From JAKSUT01 sp045616505 (GTDB taxonomy: Bacteria; Cyanobacteriota; Vampirovibrionia; Gastranaerophilales; Gastranaerophilaceae): a stretch of DNA of 27,172 nucleotides. Both the position numbers and the translations under genes were made by a program. Shown piece after piece: positions 15,150-21,484 of the stretch. Location: positions 1-27,172 of the forward strand of contig JAZLGV010000024.1 in assembly GCA_045616505.1 (NCBI GenBank), given 5' to 3'. Positions within the stretch are counted from its first letter, which is position 1, and the number at the start of each line of letters is the position of its first letter. The notes under the pieces were generated by a model. The model was not told the origin of the DNA. It did not search any database and saw nothing but the letters and a program-made list of their open reading frames with translations.

Positions 15150-16063
15150 TGATATACAACAACATTACAGAGCTTATTGGAAAAACACCACTTGTAAAAT
15201 TAAACGCATTAAATACAACTGAAGCAAATATTTTACTAAAGCTTGAAATATTTAATCCTGCAAACTCTATAAAAGATAGAGCTGCTTTTTATATGCTTAA
15301 CGAAGCAAAAAAAGAAGGAAAAATAAATTCTGAAACAATAATAATCGAACCAACAAGCGGCAACACAGGCATAGGACTTGCTATGTGTGCATCTGTAATG
15401 AAATTAAGAACAATTATTGTGATGCCTGAAAATATGTCAGAAGAAAGAAAAAAAGCTATCGCAGGATACGGAGCAGAACTTGTTTTAACACCAAAAGAAC
15501 TTGGAATGAAAGGTGCAGTAGAAAAAGCCGTTGAAATTTCAAAAGAAAATCCAAATTCTTTTATTCCATCACAATTTTCAAATCCCGCAAATACACTTGC
15601 TCACATAAAAACAACTTCAAAAGAAATTTTTGAAGATACTAAAGGGGAAGTTGATATTGTAGTTGCAGGAATTGGAACAGCAGGAACTATTGTAGGACTT
15701 GCAAAAGGTTTAAAAGCATTAAAAAAAGATGTAAAAGCAATTGGTATTGAACCAGAAGAAAGTCCTCTAATCACTAAAGGAACTGCAAATTTACACAAAA
15801 TTCAAGGTATCGGAGCTAACTTCATCCCTGATTTATACGAAAAAGACGTAATTGACGAAGTAATAACTATAAAAGGCGATGATGCGATTTTAACAGCAAG
15901 AGATTTAGCAAAAAAAGAAGGTATTATGTGCGGAATTTCTTCCGGTGCAAACGTTTTTGCAGCATTAGAACTTGCAAAAAGAGAAGAAAACAAAGGCAAA
16001 ACGATAGTTGCAATTATTTGCGATATTGGAGAAAGATATTTATCAACAGAACTATTTGAATAA
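15149..16063 (+). CDS. cysK: Cysteine synthase (O-acetylserine sulfhydrylase)
   Basis: A 304-residue PLP enzyme making cysteine from O-acetylserine and sulfide. The PLP lysine is K42 in NSIKDRA, the substrate loop is TSGNTG (69-74), the phosphate-binding glycines lie in GIGTAGTIVG, and the C-terminal CGISSGAN stretch is present. The length is typical of CysK/CysM. The C-terminus of its partner CysE is not the classic isoleucine-ended tail, so formation of a cysteine synthase complex is uncertain. It is translationally coupled to tyrS (TAATG overlap) and followed by cysE after 12 bases. Confidence 0.96.
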   Translation: MIYNNITELIGKTPLVKLNALNTTEANILLKLEIFNPANSIKDRAAFYMLNEAKKEGKINSETIIIEPTSGNTGIGLAMCASVMKLRTIIVMPENMSEERKKAIAGYGAELVLTPKELGMKGAVEKAVEISKENPNSFIPSQFSNPANTLAHIKTTSKEIFEDTKGEVDIVVAGIGTAGTIVGLAKGLKALKKDVKAIGIEPEESPLITKGTANLHKIQGIGANFIPDLYEKDVIDEVITIKGDDAILTARDLAKKEGIMCGISSGANVFAALELAKREENKGKTIVAIICDIGERYLSTELFE

Positions 16064-16075
16064 AAAAGGATTATT

Positions 16076-16717
16076 ATGTTAGAAAATATATTTCAAACAT
16101 TAAAAGAAGACATAGGAATAATTTACAAAAAAGACCCAGCTGCAACAAATATTATAGAAATTTGTTTGTGCTACCCTGGGTTTCATGCAATTTTATTACA
16201 TAGAATTGCTCACAAACTTTGGGTTATGAAATTTCCAGTTATCCCAAGATTAATATCAGCATTTTCAAGATTTTTGACAGGAATAGATATTCACCCTGGA
16301 GCAACTATCGGAAGAAGATTTTTTATCGACCACGGGATGGGAGTTGTAATTGGTGAAACAGCTGAAATTGGTGATGACGTTTTGTTATATCAAGGAGTAA
16401 CACTTGGTGGTACAACATCTAACCACGGAAAAAGACACCCCACTTTAAAAAGAGGTGTAGTTGTTGGTGCTGGAGCAAAAATTTTGGGAAACATAACAAT
16501 TGGAAACTATTCAAAAATAGGAGCAGGTTCAGTTGTGATAGATAATGTTCCAGACCACGCAACAGTTGTAGGTATTCCAGGAAAAATCGTTGTACAAAAA
16601 ATATTTGACGAAGAAGCAGGATGCTTATTACACAACAGAATCCCTGACCCTGTATCTTGTGAATTAAACAGATTAAAATATGAAATTCAAGATTTAAAAG
16701 AAAAAATTTCTGAATAA
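16076..16717 (+). CDS. cysE: Serine O-acetyltransferase
   Basis: A 213-residue acetyltransferase that makes O-acetylserine for the CysK encoded just upstream. An N-terminal helical part (about 1-65) is followed by a left-handed beta-helix of hexapeptide repeats (about 70-185). It includes GIDIHPGATIGRRFFIDHGMG, GETAEIGDD and the HGKRHPTLKRGVVVGAGAKILG loop with catalytic-type histidines. The short N-terminus matches the Bacillus-type enzyme rather than the 273-residue E. coli form. AAGGA precedes ATG. A charged, helical tail ends in ISE. No terminator is evident before the sigma factor gene 90 bases on. Confidence 0.95.
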   Translation: MLENIFQTLKEDIGIIYKKDPAATNIIEICLCYPGFHAILLHRIAHKLWVMKFPVIPRLISAFSRFLTGIDIHPGATIGRRFFIDHGMGVVIGETAEIGDDVLLYQGVTLGGTTSNHGKRHPTLKRGVVVGAGAKILGNITIGNYSKIGAGSVVIDNVPDHATVVGIPGKIVVQKIFDEEAGCLLHNRIPDPVSCELNRLKYEIQDLKEKISE

Positions 16718-16807
16718 ATTTATTCAATATCAACTAAACAAATGATGTAACTTTATCCTAATTTTATACAATTAATGTAGAAATTCGTACGGAAATTGGG
16801 ATGAGTG

Positions 16808-17632
16808 ATGACACAAGACTACGAAAATAATTCATATTCTAATATTAAAAGGCTCTCAGATAGTGAGCTTGAGTCTTTGTGGGCTGAATATTTAAAAGAC
16901 AAAAGCAATAAGAAAAACAGAGATACTCTTATTGTTCAATATATTTATCTTACAAGATACGTAGTAGGTCGTGTAAAAGTTTCACTTCCTCCAACTTTTT
17001 CTATTGAAGATATTTCTAGTTATGGTGTTGAAGGTCTTATAGATGCCATTGAAAAATATTCACCTGATAAAGGTGCACGTTTTGAAACTTATGCATTGAT
17101 GAGAATTAGAGGAAACATTATTGATAAAATTCGTTCACAAGACTTTTTACCAAGAACTGTCAGAAGAAAAATAAAACAAGTTAAAGAAACACAAGAAGAT
17201 TTAAGACAAAAACTTGGAAGACAACCAACCACGGAAGAAATAGCTGAAGAATTACAAATGGAACCTGATAAAGTTTCACAAATTCTTTCAGAAGACACAA
17301 CTGTTTCATCTTTATATGACAAAAAAGGTTCTTCTGATGATAGCATAGAAGTTATTGATACAATACAAGATACTAAACGTCTTACACCTCACGAAGCAAT
17401 GGAAGAAAAAGATGTTAAAAACCAACTTGAAAGAGCATTAAAAAGACTTCCTGAACGTGAACGTATGATTATGGTTCTTTACTATCACGAAAACATGACT
17501 TTGAAAGAAATTGGCGACACAATAGAAATTTCAGAATCAAGAGTATGCCAACTTCATGCTCAAGCTATTATGAAATTGAAAAACATTTTAAGCGAAAATA
17601 GAACTGAAAGATTGCAAAAAAGCATAGTTTAG
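16808..17632 (+). CDS. RNA polymerase sigma factor, FliA/WhiG family
   Basis: About 274 residues, a group 3 sigma-70 factor. Region 2 covers about 15-115 (VQYIYLTRYVVGRV, DLxSYGVEGLIDAIEKYSP-type sequence, FETYALMRIRGNIIDKIR). Region 3 follows (about 120-175), and the region 4 helix-turn-helix is about 215-265 (MTLKEIGDTIEISESRVCQLHAQAI). The motifs fit the motility/sporulation-type FliA-WhiG branch rather than the housekeeping factor; region 1.1 is absent. No flagellar, chemotaxis or anti-sigma (FlgM-like) gene is nearby. The ATG at 16808 is preferred, although the frame opens three bases earlier with GTG; the upstream sequence is G-rich but not a good Shine-Dalgarno sequence, so the start is not certain. 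A TACAAT at 16767-16772 may be the -10. Confidence 0.92.
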   Translation: MTQDYENNSYSNIKRLSDSELESLWAEYLKDKSNKKNRDTLIVQYIYLTRYVVGRVKVSLPPTFSIEDISSYGVEGLIDAIEKYSPDKGARFETYALMRIRGNIIDKIRSQDFLPRTVRRKIKQVKETQEDLRQKLGRQPTTEEIAEELQMEPDKVSQILSEDTTVSSLYDKKGSSDDSIEVIDTIQDTKRLTPHEAMEEKDVKNQLERALKRLPERERMIMVLYYHENMTLKEIGDTIEISESRVCQLHAQAIMKLKNILSENRTERLQKSIV

Positions 17633-17659
17633 TAACATAATTAAAAAATAATTAACAAA

Positions 17660-17689
17660 TAGACAAACATCAATATTTTGTATTAATAT
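17660..17689 (+). promoter_or_regulatory. Promoter of the DnaJ-like gene
   Basis: TAGACA (17660-17665) and TAATAT (17684-17689) are 18 bases apart. The -10 ends six bases before the ATG at 17696, so transcription should start at the start codon itself. No Shine-Dalgarno sequence is present. Confidence 0.5.
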
Positions 17690-17695
17690 AAGAAT

Positions 17696-18724
17696 ATGCA
17701 ATACAAAGATTACTATGAAATTTTAGGTGTTAAAAGAGAAGCAACTGATGCAGAAGTAAAATCTGCATACAGAAAACTTGCACGCAAATTTCACCCTGAT
17801 GTAAACAAAACAAAAGAAGCCGAACAAAAATTTAAAGATATAAATGAAGCATACGAAGTTCTTGGTGATAAAGAAAAACGCCAAAGATATGATAGTCTTG
17901 GTGCAAATTGGCAAAATGGTGCAAATTTCACTCCACCTCCAGGATATGAAAACTTTAATTTTAATTTCAACCAAAATGGTCAAGCATTTGATTTTGGAAA
18001 TATGGGTGGTTTTTCAGACTTCTTTGGTTCACTTTTTGGCGATATGATGAGCGGAGCTAGCTCAAGAAACAGAGAAAGAACATTCTACGATGACATGGGT
18101 CTTGGCGGAATGAATTTTGGTGGCGGTAGAAAACAATCAGCTCAACCAAAAACAGAAGATTTAGATATAACACAAACTCTTAATGTTACAGCAAAAGATT
18201 TATTTGAAGATAAACCTTTAAATGTAAATTTTAAAATTGTTGAAAAATGTCCACATTGCAAATCTGGGTCTTTTTGCCCAAGTTGTGGTGGAACAGGTAT
18301 TATTTCAGAAACAAGAACTGTCAAAGTTTCTATACCAAAAGGTGTTGGTCAAGATAAAAAAATCAGATTAAAAGGTGAAGGTAAATCTGATGGACGAGGA
18401 CAAAAAGGGGATTTATATTTTAAAATAAACATAAAAGATTCTGAATACGAGGTAGATGGTTACAACTTAACAAAAGAAATAGAAGTAACACCATCACAAG
18501 CTGTTCTTGGTTGTAAAAAAGATATCCAAACACTTCACGGAAAAATCGGAATAAAAATACCAAAAGGAACAGCATCAGGAACTTTACGACTAAAAGAATT
18601 AGGATTACCTAAAAAAGATGGTGGTTATGGAGATTTAAATGCAAAAATCAAAATAATAATACCAAACAAGCTTACAGATAAACAAATCGAGCTATACAAA
18701 AAATTAGCAGAATTTGACAAATAA
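17696..18724 (+). CDS. DnaJ-like co-chaperone with a single zinc site
   Basis: A 342-residue Hsp40. The J domain (about 4-68) has HPD at 33-35, which stimulates DnaK ATPase. A Gly/Phe/Asn-rich linker follows (about 70-150), then two substrate-binding beta domains (about 155-330, e.g. VSIPKGVGQDKKIRLKGEGK and the later IKIPKGTASGTLRLKELGLP). Between them is a shortened cysteine module with C185, C188, C194 and C197: only two CxxC pairs, enough for one zinc, where standard DnaJ has four CxxCxGxG repeats and two zincs. CbpA-type proteins have none, so this is intermediate. It is probably a cytoplasmic co-chaperone for DnaK. The message appears to be leaderless. It is followed by the exported HAD gene after 13 bases. 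Confidence 0.92.
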   Translation: MQYKDYYEILGVKREATDAEVKSAYRKLARKFHPDVNKTKEAEQKFKDINEAYEVLGDKEKRQRYDSLGANWQNGANFTPPPGYENFNFNFNQNGQAFDFGNMGGFSDFFGSLFGDMMSGASSRNRERTFYDDMGLGGMNFGGGRKQSAQPKTEDLDITQTLNVTAKDLFEDKPLNVNFKIVEKCPHCKSGSFCPSCGGTGIISETRTVKVSIPKGVGQDKKIRLKGEGKSDGRGQKGDLYFKINIKDSEYEVDGYNLTKEIEVTPSQAVLGCKKDIQTLHGKIGIKIPKGTASGTLRLKELGLPKKDGGYGDLNAKIKIIIPNKLTDKQIELYKKLAEFDK

Positions 18725-18737
18725 ATAAAGGAGAAAT

Positions 18738-19745
18738 ATGAAAAAGATTTATTATTTGCTACTTGGTTTAATAATCATATTAAGTACACAGACAAATGCT
18801 CAAGCAATTAAGGAAAACAGTGTTATCACATATCCAAATACGGTTATTAGCTCACCATATCAAAATATCAATAATTTAATCGGAAACTTTAACAAACCAA
18901 TAAAAATGATATTTACAGATATTGACGGAACACTTATTCCTAACGCACAAGAAGTAAGTAAAATTACCATTTCTGCTGATGTCCAAGAAACTTTAAATTC
19001 ATTAAAAAAGAAAAATATACCACTAATCCTAACTTCTTCAAGACCAGCTAGAGAAGGTATCAGTATTGCAAGAAAACTTGGTTTAGGCAATGTGTTTATC
19101 ATTGGTGATGAAGGCGGAGAAATCGTTAATCCTAATGGCGTTATACTATACGAAGATGGAATTTCTCCTAAATTAACAAAAAATATTTTAAAAAACATAA
19201 AAAGTTTCAACTCTTTCTATAACAGAAATGTAAAATGCTATATTTCTGCAAATGGAGCACTTTATACTCTTGATAATTTTCAATTCCCTCACATTACAGA
19301 ACCAATGAAAGTCTTAACTTCTATAAATGATATAAACAAAGATTTTCATACAATAAAAATGGTTTTTTATAGCGAAAACCCTAAAACTGTAAAATTATTA
19401 AGAGATGAATTAAGAAAATATTATCCAGAACTTAATATTTATATCAGCAATGACAACTACTGCGACATATCAAGCCCTACTGCTTCAAAAGCAGTAGCAT
19501 TGAAAAAAGTTGCAGATATGTATGCTGTAAATATTGAAAACGTAGCCGTTTTAGGAGATTATGAAAACGATATAAATATGTTAGAATATGTAAAAAATAA
19601 CGGCGGTTTATCAGTAACTTTTGAAAACACTTCAGAACCAGTAAAAAGAGCTGCTAGATTCATTTCTACATCAACAGAAAAAGGTGGAGTAAAAAAAGCT
19701 ATTGACATAATACTTAAAAATAATGAATATTTAAAAGAAGATTAA
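18738..19745 (+). CDS. Exported Cof-type HAD-superfamily hydrolase
   Basis: A 335-residue protein with an N-terminal signal peptide (Lys2-Lys3, a hydrophobic core about 5-17, likely cleavage after AQA at 21-23). The mature part is a Cof/SupH-type HAD hydrolase: motif I DIDGT with D61 and D63, motif II in LTSSRPAREG, and C-terminal motifs III/IV in TASKAVALKKVADMY and VLGDYENDINMLEYV, with the C2-type cap between. Family members dephosphorylate sugar phosphates and cofactors, usually in the cytosol, so export is unusual. No lipobox cysteine is present, so a periplasmic location is inferred. AAAGGAG precedes ATG. It is close behind the dnaJ-like gene and probably shares its transcript. The next promoter begins right after its stop codon. 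Confidence 0.88.
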   Translation: MKKIYYLLLGLIIILSTQTNAQAIKENSVITYPNTVISSPYQNINNLIGNFNKPIKMIFTDIDGTLIPNAQEVSKITISADVQETLNSLKKKNIPLILTSSRPAREGISIARKLGLGNVFIIGDEGGEIVNPNGVILYEDGISPKLTKNILKNIKSFNSFYNRNVKCYISANGALYTLDNFQFPHITEPMKVLTSINDINKDFHTIKMVFYSENPKTVKLLRDELRKYYPELNIYISNDNYCDISSPTASKAVALKKVADMYAVNIENVAVLGDYENDINMLEYVKNNGGLSVTFENTSEPVKRAARFISTSTEKGGVKKAIDIILKNNEYLKED

Positions 19746-19774
19746 TTGACAAATCATATAATCTACGATAAAAT
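19746..19774 (+). promoter_or_regulatory. Strong sigma-70-type promoter of the leader region
   Basis: A perfect -35 TTGACA (19746-19751), a 17-base spacer and TAAAAT (19769-19774) form the best promoter seen in the window. It begins immediately after the HAD stop codon. Transcription should start near 19781, giving a very short untranslated stretch before the 19-codon ORF. Confidence 0.75.
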
Positions 19775-19797
19775 TCAAGAAAAGGAAACAAAAAACA

Positions 19798-19857
19798 ATG
19801 AACAAAAATCAAAATACAATTTCACGACGTAGCAAAATTAGACTTCAAAAGGACTAA
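19798..19857 (+). CDS. 19-residue leader peptide candidate
   Basis: ATG to TAA, 19 codons, in the first 80 bases of the transcript from the strong promoter. AAAGGAAA lies upstream, although about 11 bases from ATG, slightly far. The peptide is rich in Asn and basic residues, with SRRSKIRL in its second half. Its last codons and stop lie inside a hairpin (19831-19864), and the codons before the stop encode the candidate antiterminator. That is the layout expected if translation of the peptide controls the downstream terminator. Whether it is translated is not shown. Confidence 0.45.
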   Translation: MNKNQNTISRRSKIRLQKD

Positions 19858-19926
19858 TTTTGTTTGTGATGTAAATTTTGATTATAAATAAATTTAAAGC
19901 CTTTTGAAGTTTCAAAAGGCTTTTTT
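19831..19926 (+). promoter_or_regulatory. Candidate transcription attenuator
   Basis: Hairpin A has an 11-base-pair stem (19831-19841 with 19854-19864, core AAAATTAG/CTAATTTT, one G-U) and a 12-base loop. That loop carries CTTCAAAAGG (19843-19852), exactly complementary to CCTTTTGAAG (19900-19909), the 5' arm of the downstream terminator. The RNA can therefore form hairpin A plus terminator, or a long-range antiterminator pairing in which the terminator cannot form. The leader ORF ends inside hairpin A, so ribosome position could choose between the two. The base pairing is seen; the regulation is inferred. Confidence 0.5.
19896..19926 (+). terminator. Intrinsic terminator in the leader
   Basis: Arms 19896-19908 (AAAGCCTTTTGAA) and 19911-19923 pair perfectly except at the tight turn, and are followed by a T run (19921-19926). 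It lies about 115 bases after the inferred transcription start and 127 bases before the 469-residue gene, so it would end most transcripts unless disrupted. Confidence 0.8.
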
Positions 19927-19958
19927 AATGCGTTTTATATTACAGAAAGGAAAATAAA

Positions 19959-20027
19959 ATGAAACGACAAAACCGAAACATTTTAAAAGAACAAAAAAAT
20001 TGGATGAACAGAATTTGGGGTCTATAA
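19959..20027 (+). CDS. 22-residue micro-ORF candidate
   Basis: ATG to TAA, 22 codons, with AGAAAGGA eight bases or so upstream. This is nearly the same ribosome-binding site as that of the large gene that follows (AGAAAGGATAAAA at 20040-20052). The peptide is basic with two tryptophans near its end (NWMNRIWGL). It lies between the leader terminator and the 469-residue gene, 25 bases before the latter. It could be a second leader peptide, a small membrane-active peptide or chance; no homologue is recognised. Confidence 0.4.
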   Translation: MKRQNRNILKEQKNWMNRIWGL

Positions 20028-20052
20028 CCCTATACAATCAGAAAGGATAAAA

Positions 20053-21462
20053 ATGTCACTAATAATAAATAGCATAATTTCGGCACTTGATAAACCGAAC
20101 TCATTAACCCCATTTTTTGTAAAAGATTCTCTAGACAATATTGGGAAAACATATATGGCTTCAAAAGCCGGAGGAAAACACGAAGCCAGAGAAAGATTTA
20201 TAGAAGAAACAGGAACAAGTATTTTTTGGATTGGAGGAATTCCTGCAATCAGAAAATTGTCAAACAAAATTTTTAAAAACAAATTTGACTCAGATATTCA
20301 TTTCAAAAGAATTAACACAAAAGGTGTTCAAAGTTATTTTGCAGATGAATTAAAAAATGGAGATAAACTAAGTTTTTCAAAAAAAGACTTAGAAGGCATA
20401 AATTTAAAAGGGAAAAATTTAGAAAACATACAAAAGAAACTTACTGAAAATGGATTTGTAACAAACAAATCTCTTGGCAAATATGGTAAATTTCACATAG
20501 GTACTTCTATTGCCGCAGTTGCAATTAATTTTATTATGCTTACAGCTGCACTTCCAGCATTCAACCACTTGCTATCTAAAAAAATAATCAATAAAGAGCA
20601 AGAACAAAAACAAGAACCAAAAATTGAAAACAAACAAAACTTAAATCAACAAAACCCAAGTTTTAAGGGTTTAAGAGAATTTCTTGATTTTAAAAATTTA
20701 TTTAATTTTACAAAACTTGCAGAAAACGCTCAACTAAACCCAACTAGTTCAATGTTATTACTTGATTATGGAATTTCAGGAAGCAGAGTTACTTTTGTGC
20801 CAAGAAACAATCAAGAAAGACTTGAATACATAATAAACGAAGGTGGAATTTTATTATTCTTTTATTACGCAGCAGATTGGATTAAAAACGGCTTTGAAAA
20901 ATTAGCAAACAATGTTTTCAAAGCGCCAATTGATCTTGATTATAAAATATTAGCAGACAAGGATTTTGAAAATATTTTAAAAAATCAAAAAACTGATTTA
21001 AAAAAATTTCCAAACAAAAACCCTAAAGAAATTGATGTAATAAAATTTATTGATTCTGAACTTAAAGACGTTCCACAAAACACAAAAGCTGATGAAGTAT
21101 TTAAAAATCCAACACTAAAATTAGCACAAAAAATAGGATTACTAGATGTTGAATATGACGAAAGTATCAATAGTTGGATTAGACATTCAAAAAAATATAT
21201 TGAAACAGATAAAATAACAGAATTAAACAAAAATCTTCAATCTTTTTCAAGCAAAATAAAAACAGAAAAAGAAATTAAAAATTTAATTCAAAAAGCAAAA
21301 TGTGCAAAGGTTATTTCAGTTATAGGAAACATCGGAATTTGCACAGCAACATTAAGCATATTACTTCCAAAATTGAAATACGTCATCAGAAAAAAGATGA
21401 CAAATTCTCTTGAAGCACCTGGAATTGCAGAATACAAAAAAGATACAGAAAAAGTTAAATAA
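20053..21462 (+). CDS. Membrane protein of unknown function
   Basis: A 469-residue protein with no recognised family. Hydrophobic segments lie at about 53-66, 147-174, 264-277 and 424-447, so three or four membrane passes are plausible. Long soluble, Lys/Asn/Glu-rich stretches lie between them (about 68-145, 176-262, 280-420). A low-complexity Gln/Lys/Asn linker (about 181-202) leads into NPSFKG (201-206). There is no signal peptide. AAAGGA precedes ATG. Its expression is probably set by the upstream promoter, micro-ORFs and attenuator. The coding end is built into a terminator hairpin shared with the convergent PLP-enzyme gene. It may be lineage-restricted, since nothing in it resembles a widespread domain. 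Confidence 0.75.
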   Translation: MSLIINSIISALDKPNSLTPFFVKDSLDNIGKTYMASKAGGKHEARERFIEETGTSIFWIGGIPAIRKLSNKIFKNKFDSDIHFKRINTKGVQSYFADELKNGDKLSFSKKDLEGINLKGKNLENIQKKLTENGFVTNKSLGKYGKFHIGTSIAAVAINFIMLTAALPAFNHLLSKKIINKEQEQKQEPKIENKQNLNQQNPSFKGLREFLDFKNLFNFTKLAENAQLNPTSSMLLLDYGISGSRVTFVPRNNQERLEYIINEGGILLFFYYAADWIKNGFEKLANNVFKAPIDLDYKILADKDFENILKNQKTDLKKFPNKNPKEIDVIKFIDSELKDVPQNTKADEVFKNPTLKLAQKIGLLDVEYDESINSWIRHSKKYIETDKITELNKNLQSFSSKIKTEKEIKNLIQKAKCAKVISVIGNIGICTATLSILLPKLKYVIRKKMTNSLEAPGIAEYKKDTEKVK

Positions 21463-21484
21463 AAAACTACTTATTTAACTTTTT
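21449..21484. terminator. Bidirectional terminator overlapping two stop codons
   Basis: A perfect 14-base-pair inverted repeat (AAAAAGTTAAATAA at 21449-21462 and its complement at 21471-21484) with an eight-base loop is flanked by A and T runs. It covers the last codons of both convergent genes, so both end in the same lysine-rich coding sequence. Confidence 0.75.

Noticed and set aside
16805..16807. GTG one codon before the sigma factor ATG
   Set aside because: The adjacent ATG is the more likely initiator, although neither has a good Shine-Dalgarno sequence, so this is a preference and not proof.
19757..19762. TATAAT as the -10 partner of the TTGACA at 19746
   Set aside because: It is only five bases from the -35; the TAAAAT at 19769 has the correct 17-base spacing.
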